This document shows, in pieces, positions 55,495 to 64,000 of a DNA stretch of 64,000 nucleotides. Every line of letters starts with the position of its first letter. Positions within the stretch are counted from its first letter, which is position 1. The position numbers and the translations under genes were made by a program. The stretch is from Dehalobacter sp. DCA (GTDB lineage Bacteria > Bacillota > Desulfitobacteriia > Desulfitobacteriales > Syntrophobotulaceae). Under the pieces are notes generated by a model. That model had not been told where the DNA came from. It worked only from the letters and a program-made list of their open reading frames with translations, and made no database searches. The stretch lies in contig NC_018866.1 in assembly GCF_000305775.1 (NCBI RefSeq), positions 1,426,001-1,490,000 on the forward strand, in the 5' to 3' direction.

Positions 55495-56232
55495 TTATTC
55501 CAGCCGGACAAATTCTTTCCGCAGTCTGCGTATGATGCGCTTTTCGAGTCTAGATATGTATGATTGCGAGATTCCGAGGCGGTCAGCCACCTCCTTTTGC
55601 GTCTTTTCTTCGCATCCGCCCATGCCAAATCTGAGCTCCATAATCAGCTTTTCCCGCTCACTCAGACTGCCCATTGCGAGGTCCAGCAGCTGCCTGTCGA
55701 CCTCCTCTTCGATCGGGCGCGAGATGATATCGTTCTCGGTTCCCAGTACATCGGACAGAAGCAGCTCATTGCCGTCCCAGTCGATATTCAGAGGTTCATC
55801 GAAAGAAACCTCTGTCCTTATTTTATTATTTCTGCGCAGATACATCAGAATTTCATTTTCAATACAACGGGAAGCGTAAGTGGCCAGCTTGATTTTCTTG
55901 GCGGGATCAAAGGTATTGACCGCTTTAATCAAACCGATCGTCCCAATCGAAACCAAATCCTCGATACCGATTCCAGTGTTCTCAAATTTGCGGGAGATAT
56001 AAACAACCAGTCTTAGGTTGCGCTCGATCAGCATATCTTTCACCGAAAGGTCCCCATGCTCGAGTCTCGTGATCAGATACTCCTCTTCTTCCAGGCGCAG
56101 CGGGGGTGGCAGGGCTTCGCTGCTGCCGACATAAAAGACCTCCCTTACCCGATGCAGTTTCAGGGACAAAAAAATTAATTTTTTCTTAAATGCCAACATT
56201 ACTGCCCTATAGTACTGTTTGATGCGGTTCAT
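55495..56232 (-). CDS. sigE: sporulation sigma factor E precursor
   Basis: Pro-sigma-E, 245 residues, first mother-cell sigma factor. The N-terminal basic/hydrophobic pro-region (about residues 1-32) precedes [14 protein letters not shown], the conserved mature start. Region 2 ([13 protein letters not shown]) and region 4 ([19 protein letters not shown]) are intact. Its ATG overlaps the spoIIGA stop (TGATG), so protease and substrate are translationally coupled. Confidence 0.96.
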   Translation of the reverse strand: MNRIKQYYRAVMLAFKKKLIFLSLKLHRVREVFYVGSSEALPPPLRLEEEEYLITRLEHGDLSVKDMLIERNLRLVVYISRKFENTGIGIEDLVSIGTIGLIKAVNTFDPAKKIKLATYASRCIENEILMYLRRNNKIRTEVSFDEPLNIDWDGNELLLSDVLGTENDIISRPIEEEVDRQLLDLAMGSLSEREKLIMELRFGMGGCEEKTQKEVADRLGISQSYISRLEKRIIRRLRKEFVRLE

Positions 56233-57125
56233 CAGGCGATCTCCTCCTTGCCAACTGGCATTTGAATATGTTCCGGATGCAGCAGGGCCACAAATTTACC
56301 TTCCGAATTCAGACCATGCGGGACCAAGGCGGCGGTAACGGCATGTTCCCATACTTTTTCCCCCTGACGGATCTTAACAGATCCGAGCCGGATTCCCGGC
56401 AGCCAGGTTTGGCCATTGATTCCCCTGGCGGAGATGAACACCATTTTTTGTATACAGGGGTCTTCACTGTTCCAGATATAAGTCCAGGGGTTGGCACTCT
56501 CCCTCCAGGGCATAAGCAGAAACCTTTGAATTTCTTCCGGTAGGGCCTGGGCCACAGCTTTTTCTTCCACGACCATCACAGGTGTCCCGGTCAGCGGGTC
56601 CCGCAGTTCGTTTCCGGTATCCAGCAGTGCCTTAATCTGTGCCTGCCGGCCATTCTCAAAAGACAGCTCAACCTCGTAGCACACATTGTCGAGAAATAAC
56701 GTCGTTTTTTGGATTTTCTCCCAGACCCGGCATCCTGCGGTCAGAATCAGGGCAATCACAGGCAGGACCCATAAATCCTTTAAAGCCAGCCCTGTGCCTT
56801 TCAACCCAAGCCAACCCGCCAGCGCATAATAGATTCCGGCGCTTAAGGATGCCAGAAGGCTGAAATACAGGAGTCCTTTAGCCAGATCAGGGATTGTTTT
56901 GGTCTTTAAAGCCACTGCGACCATGCCGACAGGAATCAGGATTCTGGAAACAGCAATGACCAACGAGGGACCAAAGATGATGAATACAATTGGCAGCTCG
57001 CCAAGAAGAACTGCTCCCAGTAGATTTCGAACCTGAATCTTTTTTCGAAGCAGATGGGCCGTAAAAACCAACAAAAAAGCATCCATAGCCCCATTGATGA
57101 ACAGAATAATATCCAGGTAGACCAT
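56232..57125 (-). CDS. spoIIGA: SpoIIGA, sigma-E processing aspartic protease
   Basis: A 297-residue membrane protease that removes the sigma-E pro-sequence at the sporulation septum. Five hydrophobic segments fill residues 1-130. The soluble domain carries the catalytic D-T-G-N at 169-172 followed by D-P-L-T-G-T-P-V. It is directly upstream of sigE as in all spore formers. A minus-strand TATAAT at 57165-57170 might be its -10. Confidence 0.94.
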   Translation of the reverse strand: MVYLDIILFINGAMDAFLLVFTAHLLRKKIQVRNLLGAVLLGELPIVFIIFGPSLVIAVSRILIPVGMVAVALKTKTIPDLAKGLLYFSLLASLSAGIYYALAGWLGLKGTGLALKDLWVLPVIALILTAGCRVWEKIQKTTLFLDNVCYEVELSFENGRQAQIKALLDTGNELRDPLTGTPVMVVEEKAVAQALPEEIQRFLLMPWRESANPWTYIWNSEDPCIQKMVFISARGINGQTWLPGIRLGSVKIRQGEKVWEHAVTAALVPHGLNSEGKFVALLHPEHIQMPVGKEEIA

Positions 57126-57443
57126 ACCCGAAATCCTTTCTGCGCGAAGTCATTTCATTAACAAATTATACCTCTGCACAGAGAGAAATCCTGTCGCTTT
57201 ACGTGGGCTTGGGATGCGATTTTTTTGGCTAAGGGAATACAGATTATGGGGGATATTTGGTTATTTTTTCTTTTCCGGGGTATCAGCCTTGCCCAGAGCA
57301 CCCCGCTTGCACGTTCTCGCAGCTGCTCGCTCTAATCTAATCCTCGCTGACGTGCCAAAACCTCAGGAATTCAATGTATGTGGTCGCTAAATTAACCGCC
57401 AGCATATTGGTGGTAGTTCGTTAAATATTAACGTTTGTAGAAA
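57126..57443. other. intergenic region upstream of spoIIGA
   Basis: No gene is visible. It contains the likely spoIIGA promoter (TATAAT on the minus strand at 57165-57170; a TGTCGC near 57191 loosely resembles a Spo0A box) and copy B of the second repeat family at 57289-57362. Confidence 0.5.
57289..57362 (-). repeat. second repeat family, copy B
   Basis: Read on the minus strand it begins GGTTTTGGCACGTCAGCGAGG and continues with GCTGCGAGAAC, AAGCGGGG and CTCTGGGCAAG, in the same order and near the same spacing as copy A (26318-26386). GCACGT and ACGTGC within it can pair, with further GAGC/GCTC pairing inside, so a folded RNA is possible. Confidence 0.5.
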
Positions 57444-57896
57444 CTACATTGTCCTGCGGCGGATTACCTGATTTAAAGCTGTAAAGGTCTGCGGTCCTGC
57501 AACACCATCTGGGATAAGTCCATTATCTCTTTGGAAAGCAATCACAGCTTCCCTGGTCTTAGACCCGAATACTCCATCAGCCATTCCTGGGTCATAACCG
57601 AGTTCTTTAAGGATTGACTGCAGTGTAGCAACTTCCGGACCTCGGGAACCGACTTTGAGAAAAGCAGGTTCAGTAAGGGTTCTGTTCAAAGCAGCTGTCG
57701 TTACCGGACCTACAATTCCGTCCCGTACCAGCCCGTTATTTTGCTGAAAGGCCATTACTGTTGATTGGGTACGGGGACCAAAAATACCATCTGGAGTTCC
57801 AGGGTCATAGCCCAGTTCAATCAGCGCAATTTGCAGCTGTCTGACATCATTACCACGCATCCCCAGCTTGAGAGTTCTAGTTAGCCGAAGGCTCAT
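57444..57896 (-). CDS. protein made of two peptidoglycan-binding domains
   Basis: A 150-residue protein consisting of two tandem PG-binding modules (about 10-68 and 82-140), each with the G-x-x-V-x-x-L-Q-x-x-L-x-x-L-G-Y-D-P-G-x-x-D-G-x-F-G signature and ending G-V/I-x-G-P-x-T. No signal peptide or catalytic domain is seen. The two units are close relatives, so an internal duplication is likely. GAGGGGGT lies before the ATG. Position next to spoIIGA may hint at a spore-envelope role, which is speculative. Confidence 0.88.
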   Translation of the reverse strand: MSLRLTRTLKLGMRGNDVRQLQIALIELGYDPGTPDGIFGPRTQSTVMAFQQNNGLVRDGIVGPVTTAALNRTLTEPAFLKVGSRGPEVATLQSILKELGYDPGMADGVFGSKTREAVIAFQRDNGLIPDGVAGPQTFTALNQVIRRRTM

Positions 57897-58067
57897 TGAA
57901 GCTACCCCCTCGATGTTAATTATCCTTATATTTTCTAGTAAGTTCTGGGCATTATTTTTTTATAAGCTTACCACCATCTTATGTTTTCTTAGGGCGACTA
58001 TGTGAAAAAGACCTGCCCCAAAATTCCCAAGCGCTTGGAAGCTCTTCGGTTATCAAAAAAAATACAT

Positions 58068-58111
58068 GGCGGTGCCGCAAAGCTACAAAAAAGTAGTTAT
58101 GCAACACCGCC
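58068..58111. terminator. bidirectional intrinsic terminator
   Basis: GGCGGTG (58068-58074) pairs with CACCGCC (58105-58111), with an inner stem GCTAC/GTAG around A6. On the minus strand it is followed by TATTTTTTTT, ending the permease transcript 46 bp past its stop. Confidence 0.8.
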
Positions 58112-58157
58112 TTCTTTTATCGTGAATGAAAAGCCAGTAAAATTTTAGGACCTCTGT

Positions 58158-59432
58158 TTAAAATCCCAGATTTGAAGTTTTGCTTTTTTTAACAGGCATA
58201 AACACGGAGAGGAAGGATAGAGCCAAGCATATAGCTCCAGCCGACAATAACGATGTCATTGGTTTAATCATATTGCTGCCGGCAAAATAGAAGAAATCCC
58301 GCATCACCTCTACGCCAAAGCGTAAAGGCATCCAGGAATATAACCAAAACTTTGACGCAGAGGAAAGCATTTCATAAGGCAGAGAAATCATTGGCAGCCC
58401 AAAAAAGAATATCAGCATGACAAGTACAATTCCCTGAGCACCTAATCCGTTTACCAGCATTGACTGCATTAGGAAAAAACTGAAGCTTATCAGTGTAAAA
58501 TATAAACAGAACTCAAAACTGTTCGGAATCGTCATTTTCAATAAGCCGTTTCCAACAATCAAGATAACCAACGAAGCAATGAAGCAAAACGCAATGGCAC
58601 AAACGATCTGTATTCCAATCGTAAGCGCCTTTTCCGTTTTTTTAGTTGGCTCAACTTTCTTTATTACAAAAAAGAGGAGTATGGATGATGTTAAGCCGGT
58701 CATCCAAGCCAACATTGTGACAGAAACAGGTGCATTGCCATTGGCACTGTGATCGGGAATAACGTTAACTTTGTCAATTGTAAAACTTACGAGCGTATTC
58801 TGCTGCAGACTTTGCATCATTTGCCTCTGCGCTTGCATTGCTGCGGCTTGGGCGGAAGCCGTTTGACTGGTTTGCTTTGACGGGCTTTGGCCGATCTCCG
58901 GAGTTTGTTTAGTCGCGCTGGCTAGCTGAGCTGCTAGCTGTGTTCTTAATTTGTCATTGATACCCGTCTCCATTTTTTCCATAACCTGCGTCAAAACATT
59001 GGCTACGGTTTGACTCATTCCGTTATTGATATATACCTCAACTTCACCAGGCGTCTGGTTTGCACTTGTGACAGACATCACCTTTTTACTAAAGTCCTTT
59101 GGAATAATCAGAGCACCATAATATTTCTGATCATTCATTGCATCCATCGCCTCATTTTTGTCAGTGAGAATCGTCCACTTAAAGGCTGAGTTGTCCTGGC
59201 CGCCGATTGATGTCATTACCGAGTCTACTATTTTTTGCCCAAAATTCAATTCTACTCCGGACTGCAAGGCTACTCCCTCATCCTGCAAAACTAAAGCCAT
59301 AGGCGCACCTTTCAATTCAGCATTAATCGTTGATCCTAAAAGTGCAATTGTCAGCACCGATGCAAATAGAATCACCACTGCTAATCCAATCCACAATATT
59401 TTTTGTTTTAAAATACCAACAATAATCTCCAT
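58158..59432 (-). CDS. ABC-2 type permease / YhgE-like membrane protein
   Basis: A 424-residue protein with one N-terminal membrane helix (about 9-32), a large extracytoplasmic region (about 33-230, with a Gln/Ser/Ala-rich stretch near 180-205), and five or six helices in the C-terminal 190 residues. This is the ABC-2 membrane family 3 layout. No ATPase gene is adjacent. Divergent tetR control suggests a drug, lipid or toxic-compound exporter. The start is put at 59432 (AAAGGG upstream), as the longer frame would cross the operator. Confidence 0.75.
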   Translation of the reverse strand: MEIIVGILKQKILWIGLAVVILFASVLTIALLGSTINAELKGAPMALVLQDEGVALQSGVELNFGQKIVDSVMTSIGGQDNSAFKWTILTDKNEAMDAMNDQKYYGALIIPKDFSKKVMSVTSANQTPGEVEVYINNGMSQTVANVLTQVMEKMETGINDKLRTQLAAQLASATKQTPEIGQSPSKQTSQTASAQAAAMQAQRQMMQSLQQNTLVSFTIDKVNVIPDHSANGNAPVSVTMLAWMTGLTSSILLFFVIKKVEPTKKTEKALTIGIQIVCAIAFCFIASLVILIVGNGLLKMTIPNSFEFCLYFTLISFSFFLMQSMLVNGLGAQGIVLVMLIFFFGLPMISLPYEMLSSASKFWLYSWMPLRFGVEVMRDFFYFAGSNMIKPMTSLLSAGAICLALSFLSVFMPVKKSKTSNLGF

Positions 59433-59505
59433 TATCTCAACCCTTTCCCTATTTTCTTTTTTAGGCTGTAATCTTGGGCTATGTAATTCACCCACACCGC
59501 TATTG

Positions 59506-59526
59506 AAATCAACACAGTGTTGATTT
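59506..59526. promoter_or_regulatory. operator-like palindrome between the permease and tetR
   Basis: Ten-base arms AAATCAACAC and GTGTTGATTT around a single central A. A minus-strand TATAAT (59527-59532) touches its edge, so protein bound here would block the permease promoter. This is the typical arrangement of a TetR-type autorepressor site. Confidence 0.75.
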
Positions 59527-59629
59527 ATTATAAAAATATCATAGAAGGTTACCGTGATCAATCAACAGATCATTTGGAAATGTTTATATTTCCACGTATC
59601 TCCCTAATTGTTACATAGGAGTGATTTTT

Positions 59630-60244
59630 ATGACGAGAATCGCTGGTCCAAAAAAGTCCATTCAGACAAAACGCATTTTCATGGATGCTTTCATTGCGTT
59701 AAATCATGATAAAATGATCGATAAAATGAGTATTAAGGAGCTTTGCAATCGAGTCGGGTTAAATAGGGGAACATTCTATCTTCATTTCCAGGATATTTAT
59801 GATTTACGTGAGCAAATTGAAAACGAGTTGCTGAATGGTATGAAAGAAATTTTTCTTGAGTTTAGCAAAGATATCATTATAATAAGAGACCCTCATATAG
59901 CAAGAAATGCCTTCAGCAGTATACTTGCCTATATCCAAAAGCATCACTTGTATTTTGAAGCCCTTCTCGGCCCAACCGGTGACATTTCGTTTATTAATAA
60001 AATCAAAGATTATGTAAAGCTTGTGCTCCTTGATAATTTATTATTACGCGATAAGGAAAAAAACATAAATAAAGACCATTACAGATTAATTTTAGAATAT
60101 GGTCTATCGGCAAATGTCGGTATTATTATATATTGGATAAAAAACGGTATGAAAATACCCATAGATGAACTGGTTACCTTATATAACGAACTAATGTTTA
60201 ATGGCTTGGCTCAAGGTATTTTAACCCCCAATATTCCCTCCTGA
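59630..60244 (+). CDS. TetR/AcrR family transcriptional regulator
   Basis: A 204-residue regulator. The N-terminal HTH (about 10-60) has the M-S-I-K-E-L-C-N-R-V-G-L-N-R-G-T-F-Y-L-H-F form of the TetR family, followed by helical ligand-binding sequence like the TetR C-terminal type 39 group. AGGAG precedes the ATG at 59630. It is divergent from the permease gene and presumably represses it through the palindrome at 59506-59526. Base composition is clearly more AT-rich than the neighbours, a hint of acquisition. Confidence 0.87.
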   Translation: MTRIAGPKKSIQTKRIFMDAFIALNHDKMIDKMSIKELCNRVGLNRGTFYLHFQDIYDLREQIENELLNGMKEIFLEFSKDIIIIRDPHIARNAFSSILAYIQKHHLYFEALLGPTGDISFINKIKDYVKLVLLDNLLLRDKEKNINKDHYRLILEYGLSANVGIIIYWIKNGMKIPIDELVTLYNELMFNGLAQGILTPNIPS

Positions 60245-60373
60245 ATTCTGAAGGAAATATAATAGGTTATGAAGCACATGGTAATCAATGACATGTACTA
60301 TTTTTTTGAATTTTTTATAGTTCAAACTTAGCTAAGGTTCATATAATAATATGAACAGTGATCAGGCAAAGAT

Positions 60374-60434
60374 GAGAGGGGGCGAGGCCACCGGCAAATC
60401 CTGATTGCCGTCAGCCTGCCCCCTCTCTTAATCT
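60374..60434 (+). terminator. intrinsic terminator downstream of tetR
   Basis: GAGAGGGGGC (60374-60383) pairs with GCCCCCTCTC (60418-60427), inner CGGCAA with TTGCCG, then TTAATCTTTT. It lies 130 bp past the tetR stop. The remaining 60435-60567 has an 8-bp hairpin (AAGGTCAT/ATGACCTT, 60476-60505) and no supported gene. Confidence 0.7.
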
Positions 60435-60567
60435 TTTATGCCGGTACTGCCCGTTTACGCTTGTGGAGGATCATGAAGGTCATTGTCCATTGTTTCGATG
60501 ACCTTTATATCCTTTGTTAATTCGCTCATACATACTATACTTAGCTTGTTCAAAGGTTCTAAAAGAA

Positions 60568-61434
60568 TCAGGAATGAACTCTAAGCGGTTTCTTGGGGGG
60601 CGGCCACTCTTTAATCGTCTCTGCCATGTATTCAATCAGCCGGTTGGCCTCTTTTCTTTTTTCTTCTTTCAGGTTCGGATCGATATGCGCCAGATTGGTG
60701 AGCGCTGTCGTCAGATCGAAGAAGGTATCGGCAATTGTTTTGCAGCAAGTGTCGCACTTTTCTACATACTTGATATGAGCGTCGGGGTCATATTCGGTTT
60801 TAAGGTTGTGGGTCGGCAGGGCGGGTTGACCGGCAGAAGGGGCCATACCGAAAGAAGGGGCTTCTGCTTTCTCAGGATTCGTTGGCACTGACGCAGCCTT
60901 AGCCTGCTCCTTTTTTAATTCGGAGATGGTGCTGTCGATCGTCTCCAGCCCTTTTTTGAGTACTTGATTCACCTGAAGAGCCTGGTCCTTTTCCTGAAGC
61001 GCCTGTTCCTTCGCCTGATTAGCCTGATCTCTGTCCCTAAGCGCCTGCTGCAGCTCCTGTTTCGTCATACTGCCGACGTTATTGTGCGCGATAAATTCCT
61101 CCCGCTCCTCTTCTGGTAAACCTAGCAGGAGGAGGGCCTGGGTGTAGGTCAAAATCGACACTGGTGTCGATTTTGACCTGTCGGATCCGTCAGAAAATTT
61201 AGGCCCGTATTCCTCATAGAGCTTGATCAGTCTTTCGGCAGTTTTCTGGGAATAACTTACAGACTCTGCCAGCCACTTACCCCATTCCCCGTGTTTGACC
61301 AGATCCTTGGCTTCCAGCAAACGACGGCCGATTTCAATAGCGCTGGCAAGTACTATTTTTTTGGTTTGGCAGGTTATCATATTTATTTCAGCCGCTATGA
61401 CAAGCGGCGTGCGTTCGCCGGTCGAGTTATCCAT
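60568..61434 (-). CDS. DUF3102 domain protein
   Basis: A 288-residue protein. The N-terminal helical domain (about 8-75) contains I-G-R-R-L-L-E-A-K-x-L-V-x-H-G-E-W-x-x-W-L and S-Q-x-T-A-E-R-L-I-K-L-Y-E-E-Y-G, matching DUF3102, which looks like a DNA-binding domain. A segment L-T-Y-T-Q-A-L-L-L-L-G-L-P-E-E-E-R-E-E follows, then a Gln/Ala/Glu coiled coil (about 125-190) and a C-terminal region with C-D-T-C-C. Such proteins are often on mobile or accessory loci; their function is unknown. It interrupts the usual ftsZ-spoIIGA neighbourhood. A 34-bp palindrome lies in the coding sequence. Confidence 0.8.
   Translation of the reverse strand: MDNSTGERTPLVIAAEINMITCQTKKIVLASAIEIGRRLLEAKDLVKHGEWGKWLAESVSYSQKTAERLIKLYEEYGPKFSDGSDRSKSTPVSILTYTQALLLLGLPEEEREEFIAHNNVGSMTKQELQQALRDRDQANQAKEQALQEKDQALQVNQVLKKGLETIDSTISELKKEQAKAASVPTNPEKAEAPSFGMAPSAGQPALPTHNLKTEYDPDAHIKYVEKCDTCCKTIADTFFDLTTALTNLAHIDPNLKEEKRKEANRLIEYMAETIKEWPPPKKPLRVHS
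61146..61179. repeat. 34-bp near-perfect palindrome inside the DUF3102 coding sequence
   Basis: Sixteen-base arms (61146-61161 and 61164-61179; AGGTCAAAATCGACAC and its complement) flank a two-base centre. It encodes the residues around S-K-S-T-P-V-S-I-L, just before the conserved T-Y-T-Q-A-L-L segment, at a spot that seems variable in the family. Confidence 0.9.
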
Positions 61435-61767
61435 CCCGCCCACCCTTTCATTATGAGTCCAACTACAGCATATGCAGATGGGCTTCGGATGGTGAGGGCT
61501 TGGCTTTTATTAAAAGATAGGTGTATGGCCTTACCAGCACTGTTCATGAGAAAGGGAATGTAACGAAAACTTTAGTTTCGATGCGTCCCCTCATATGATC
61601 TTTATGCTGATTCCTTCAAATATTGCAGACTTGGAATAAGCCCAGAGGTTTCAAAATGTTAGCGAGGCTGCGACAGCCCATGAAAAAGTTAAAGACAAAG
61701 CTAAAGACGCCCAAATAAGACGCCTTCAGCATTGAATAGAACCAACTTTTATGCTTAAAAGTTGATG
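61435..61767. other. intergenic region between ftsZ and the DUF3102 gene
   Basis: No gene is supported. It has a short hairpin CGAAAACT/AGTTTCG (about 61564-61580), a TGTTAGCGAGG string (near 61660) shared with the second repeat family, and a CAACTTTT/AAAAGTTG stem (61743-61764) three bases past the ftsZ stop that may act as a weak terminator. Confidence 0.5.
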
Positions 61768-62832
61768 TTATCTTTTATATTTCAGGAAATTCGGGATATC
61801 CACGTGATCCTTGAATGGATTATAGTCTTCCATCTTGGTTATCTCCTGCGGGTTCTTTACTTTTTTGACAAAGCTGGACCGCTGGTCAAAGCCTGTGGCG
61901 ATGACCGTTACCCGGACATCATCTTTTAGGTTTTCATCAATGACTGCACCGAAGATAATGTTGGCCTCCTGATCGGCTGCTTCACCGACAATCTCGGAAG
62001 CTTCGTTGACTTCAAGCAGGGTCAGGCTTGGACCGCCGGTGATATTCAGCAGAACACCCTTCGCACCTTCAATCGAGGTTTCAAGCAGCGGACTCGAAAT
62101 TGCCTTACGGGCGGCGTCGACCGCTCTGTTTTCTCCGGAAGCCTGTCCAATACCCATCAGTGCCGAACCGGTATCGGACATGATGGTCTTGACATCGGCA
62201 AAGTCAAGGTTGATAAGTCCCGGAATAGTGATCAGGTTGGAAATCCCCTGTACGCCTTGCAGCAGTACGTCATCCGCAATGCTGAAGGCTTCCTGGACCG
62301 TCGTATGTTTATCGACAACCTGCAAGAGTCTGTCATTTGGAATGGTAATCAGCGTATCAACCTTTTCCTTCAGTTCAAGGATTCCTCTTTCAGCCTGCAT
62401 GGCTCTTTTGCGTCCCTCGAACGAGAAAGGCCTTGTAACAACGCCGACAGTCAGGGCTCCAATTTCCCTGGCGATCTCGGCAACAACGGGAGCGGCTCCC
62501 GTTCCTGTTCCCCCTCCCATACCGGCGGCAACAAAAACCATATCGGCACCGAGCAGCGCTTTGGCAATCTCGTCACGGCTCTCTTCAGCCGCACTGTGAC
62601 CGATTTCCGGATTAGCTCCTGCACCGAGTCCTTTGGTGAGTTTAATGCCGATTTGTATTTTTTCAGCTGCCCTGGACATTTGAAGCGCCTGAGCATCTGT
62701 ATTCAGCCCGATGAACTCTACTCCTTTAAGACCAACGGAAATCATTCTGTTTACGGCATTGTTTCCGCCGCCGCCCACTCCTATTACCTTGATCCGTGCA
62801 AACTGCATCTCATCACTAATGAATTCGAGCAT
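61768..62832 (-). CDS. ftsZ: cell-division protein FtsZ
   Basis: Tubulin-like GTPase of the Z-ring, 354 residues. The GTP motif G-G-G-T-G-T-G is at 106-112, the first glycine loop [13 protein letters not shown] near 18, and the T7 loop N-L-D-F-A-D-V near 207. The C-terminal tail ends I-P-N-F-L-K-Y-K-R, the peptide that binds FtsA/SepF/ZapA. AGGGG precedes the ATG. No ftsA lies between ftsQ and ftsZ, common in this group. Confidence 0.97.
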   Translation of the reverse strand: MLEFISDEMQFARIKVIGVGGGGNNAVNRMISVGLKGVEFIGLNTDAQALQMSRAAEKIQIGIKLTKGLGAGANPEIGHSAAEESRDEIAKALLGADMVFVAAGMGGGTGTGAAPVVAEIAREIGALTVGVVTRPFSFEGRKRAMQAERGILELKEKVDTLITIPNDRLLQVVDKHTTVQEAFSIADDVLLQGVQGISNLITIPGLINLDFADVKTIMSDTGSALMGIGQASGENRAVDAARKAISSPLLETSIEGAKGVLLNITGGPSLTLLEVNEASEIVGEAADQEANIIFGAVIDENLKDDVRVTVIATGFDQRSSFVKKVKNPQEITKMEDYNPFKDHVDIPNFLKYKR

Positions 62833-62984
62833 CTTTTCCCCTGCCTCTCCTTATTCTAGTCCTCATCTATTGGTTATGTTTTTCCGATGCAAACGGTTAA
62901 TAGTCAACCCAACTATATGAGTTCGAGATGAGAAACTATTACTCCTCTTTTTCCGTCATAATATTTAAATTTTTTTGGTTCCAA

Positions 62985-63329
62985 TCAAGTTTTATGATAT
63001 TTATTAATGATATGCCGGCGAATAATACTGATGTTTTGGAATAATCTGGTGCCAAAGGCCACCACGGCAGCAAGATACAGGTCGACGCCTATTCTGTCCC
63101 CGATAAATGCCAGCAGGCTGGCCATAATGATATTGACAATAAAACCGCTGAGAAAGATTGTACTGTCAAAATGATCTTCCTGATAGGACCTTATACCGCC
63201 CATGACTGAGTCCAGTGCGCCTAAAATCGCCACTGAAAAGTATTTGGTATAATCAACCGGAATACTAAACGGACTTACAAACCCAATGAACAGTCCAATA
63301 ATTAATCCGAAAACCGGCAGCAGCCACAT
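62985..63329 (-). CDS. sbp: Sbp, small basic protein (DUF1290)
   Basis: A 114-residue membrane protein with three hydrophobic segments (about 4-22, 27-45 and 60-100) and a basic tail (R-R-H-I-I-N-K-Y-H-K). I-G-F-V-S-P-F-S-I-P-x-x-Y-x-K-Y-x-S-V-A-I-L-A-L-D is the family start. It lies between ftsQ and ftsZ as in Bacillus; function unknown. Confidence 0.9.
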   Translation of the reverse strand: MWLLPVFGLIIGLFIGFVSPFSIPVDYTKYFSVAILGALDSVMGGIRSYQEDHFDSTIFLSGFIVNIIMASLLAFIGDRIGVDLYLAAVVAFGTRLFQNISIIRRHIINKYHKT

Positions 63330-63342
63330 GATCTATCCCTCG

Positions 63343-64000
63343 CTATCTTCCTAAAACAGGTTTCCCTGCAGTTAAATCGATATATTTAATTGCTTTTTCA
63401 ACTGTTTTGTATTCTTCACTGTTTAACAATTCCTGAAGCAGCGTCAGCTTTTCTGTAAACTCGGCATCAAATCCTATTTTCACTTCAATGCCGGAGGTCA
63501 TATAAAGGCTTATTTGCCCGTCCGTTGTACTGTGAACCTCTCCAATCAGCGGCAGAAGTTCCGCAGGGGCTTGTCCCAGCAAAAGAAGGGCTTTGTTCAG
63601 ATTCACATTGTCAATCTTTTGCCCAGGCCCGATTGTTCCAGGGACTTCGATTCCGGTCAGCACTGGGTTGTCTTCCGCGGGCCAGGAATCATAAAACTTC
63701 AGAATGACGCCGTGCAGATCCACGACGACAACCCCGTCACCAGTTAATATCATTGCGACCGGAACACGTTCCTGTACTTTGACCACCAGCGTTGCCGGCA
63801 GTTCTTTTTTTACCTGCACCTGATCAATCAGAGGGTGCAGCTTGACCTTCATCGCCAGGGCTTCGGTATCGGTCAAAAAAATATTCTCACCCTTTACTGT
63901 TCCCAAAAGCTGTAATACTTCATTCGCGGTGACATTGCTTAATCCTTCTGTCCTGACTTCCTTCACGTTAAAAAAATCCGATTTGGAAAACATATAAAAT
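63343..64000 (-). CDS. ftsQ: FtsQ/DivIB cell-division protein, N-terminus beyond the window
   Basis: About 219 codons of an open frame that continues past position 64000. F-F-N-V-K-E-V-R-T-E-G-L-S-N-V-T begins the POTRA domain, which in the family follows the membrane helix, so the visible ATG at 63993 is internal. The beta domain has V-Q-V-K-K-E-L-P-A-T-L-V-V-K-V-Q-E-R-V-P-V-A, the most conserved block. It acts in the divisome with FtsL and DivIC. Confidence 0.9.
   Translation of the reverse strand, partial: FYMFSKSDFFNVKEVRTEGLSNVTANEVLQLLGTVKGENIFLTDTEALAMKVKLHPLIDQVQVKKELPATLVVKVQERVPVAMILTGDGVVVVDLHGVILKFYDSWPAEDNPVLTGIEVPGTIGPGQKIDNVNLNKALLLLGQAPAELLPLIGEVHSTTDGQISLYMTSGIEVKIGFDAEFTEKLTLLQELLNSEEYKTVEKAIKYIDLTAGKPVLGR

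Noticed and set aside
60455-60529. 24-codon minus-strand frame after the DUF3102 gene
   Set aside because: No ribosome binding site, spans a hairpin, no recognisable sequence.

Overview
The window looks like a chromosomal stretch of a spore-forming, anaerobic member of the Clostridia, most plausibly the Desulfitobacterium/Dehalobacter group (Peptococcaceae sensu lato). That placement is inference. It rests on moderate GC content, the sporulation genes spoIIGA-sigE-sigG, a DapL-type lysine route, a HisG/HisZ pair, RemA, YlmC-YlmE-SepF-YggT next to ftsZ, and PyrR attenuators. Nearly all genes lie on the minus strand. The exceptions are hisC, a small membrane protein, rqcH, a PAS-GAF-GGDEF protein and a tetR regulator.

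Layout in plus coordinates; minus-strand operons read right to left. 1-3.6 kb: 5' part of ligA, pcrA, a MazG-like protein and a zinc ribbon, at the far end of a histidine operon. 3.6-10.95 kb: yerC-hisZ-hisG-hisD-hisB-hisH-hisA-hisF-hisIE, with hisC divergent at 11.2 kb. 12.4-19.5 kb: mixed accessory genes, namely an ArsC/Spx-like protein, two tiny hydrophobic peptides too short for usual gene callers, nfeD-floA and an associated protein, a DsrE protein beside a cysteine-desulfurase homologue, a Mn-catalase/CotJC-like protein and a DUF3793 protein. 19.6-28.7 kb: paaK-ACT, the yicC-remA-gmk-rpoZ-coaBC-metK operon, and dapF-dapL. 29-33.8 kb: a Ca2+ P-type ATPase and rqcH. 34.1-48.3 kb: pyrimidine synthesis (pyrR-B-C-carA-carB-pyrK-D-F, with pyrE apart), with two convergent diguanylate cyclases between pyrE and pyrF. 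48.3-64 kb: rluD, lspA, pduL, then the division/sporulation cluster (yggT, sepF, ylmE, an HlyD-like protein, pgeF, ylmC, sigG, sigE, spoIIGA), an insertion of accessory genes (a peptidoglycan-binding protein, an ABC-2 type permease with its tetR, a DUF3102 protein), and ftsZ, sbp and a 5'-truncated ftsQ/divIB.

Regulatory signals read directly from sequence include: a -35/-10 pair with an overlapping inverted repeat ahead of yerC-his; a divergent hisC promoter; a strong promoter overlapping the end of rluD followed by two PyrR-type attenuators (before pyrR and before pyrB); promoters for yicC and dapF; a 21-bp operator-like palindrome between the ABC-2 permease and tetR; and several intrinsic terminators.

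The most unusual content is non-coding. A family of about 105-bp elements (five copies: 12.3, 28.9, 34.0, 40.5 and 47.3 kb) has a conserved core and outer arms that differ between copies yet remain self-complementary. Four lie at gene 3' ends and two sit inside the pyr operon. A second, weaker repeat family occurs at 26.3 and 57.3 kb. Two near-perfect long palindromes stand out: 48 bp with no spacer at 26.1 kb, and 34 bp inside the DUF3102 coding sequence at 61.15 kb. yggT appears to lack any canonical start codon. I saw no CRISPR array, rRNA, tRNA, insertion sequence with transposase, or anti-phage system.
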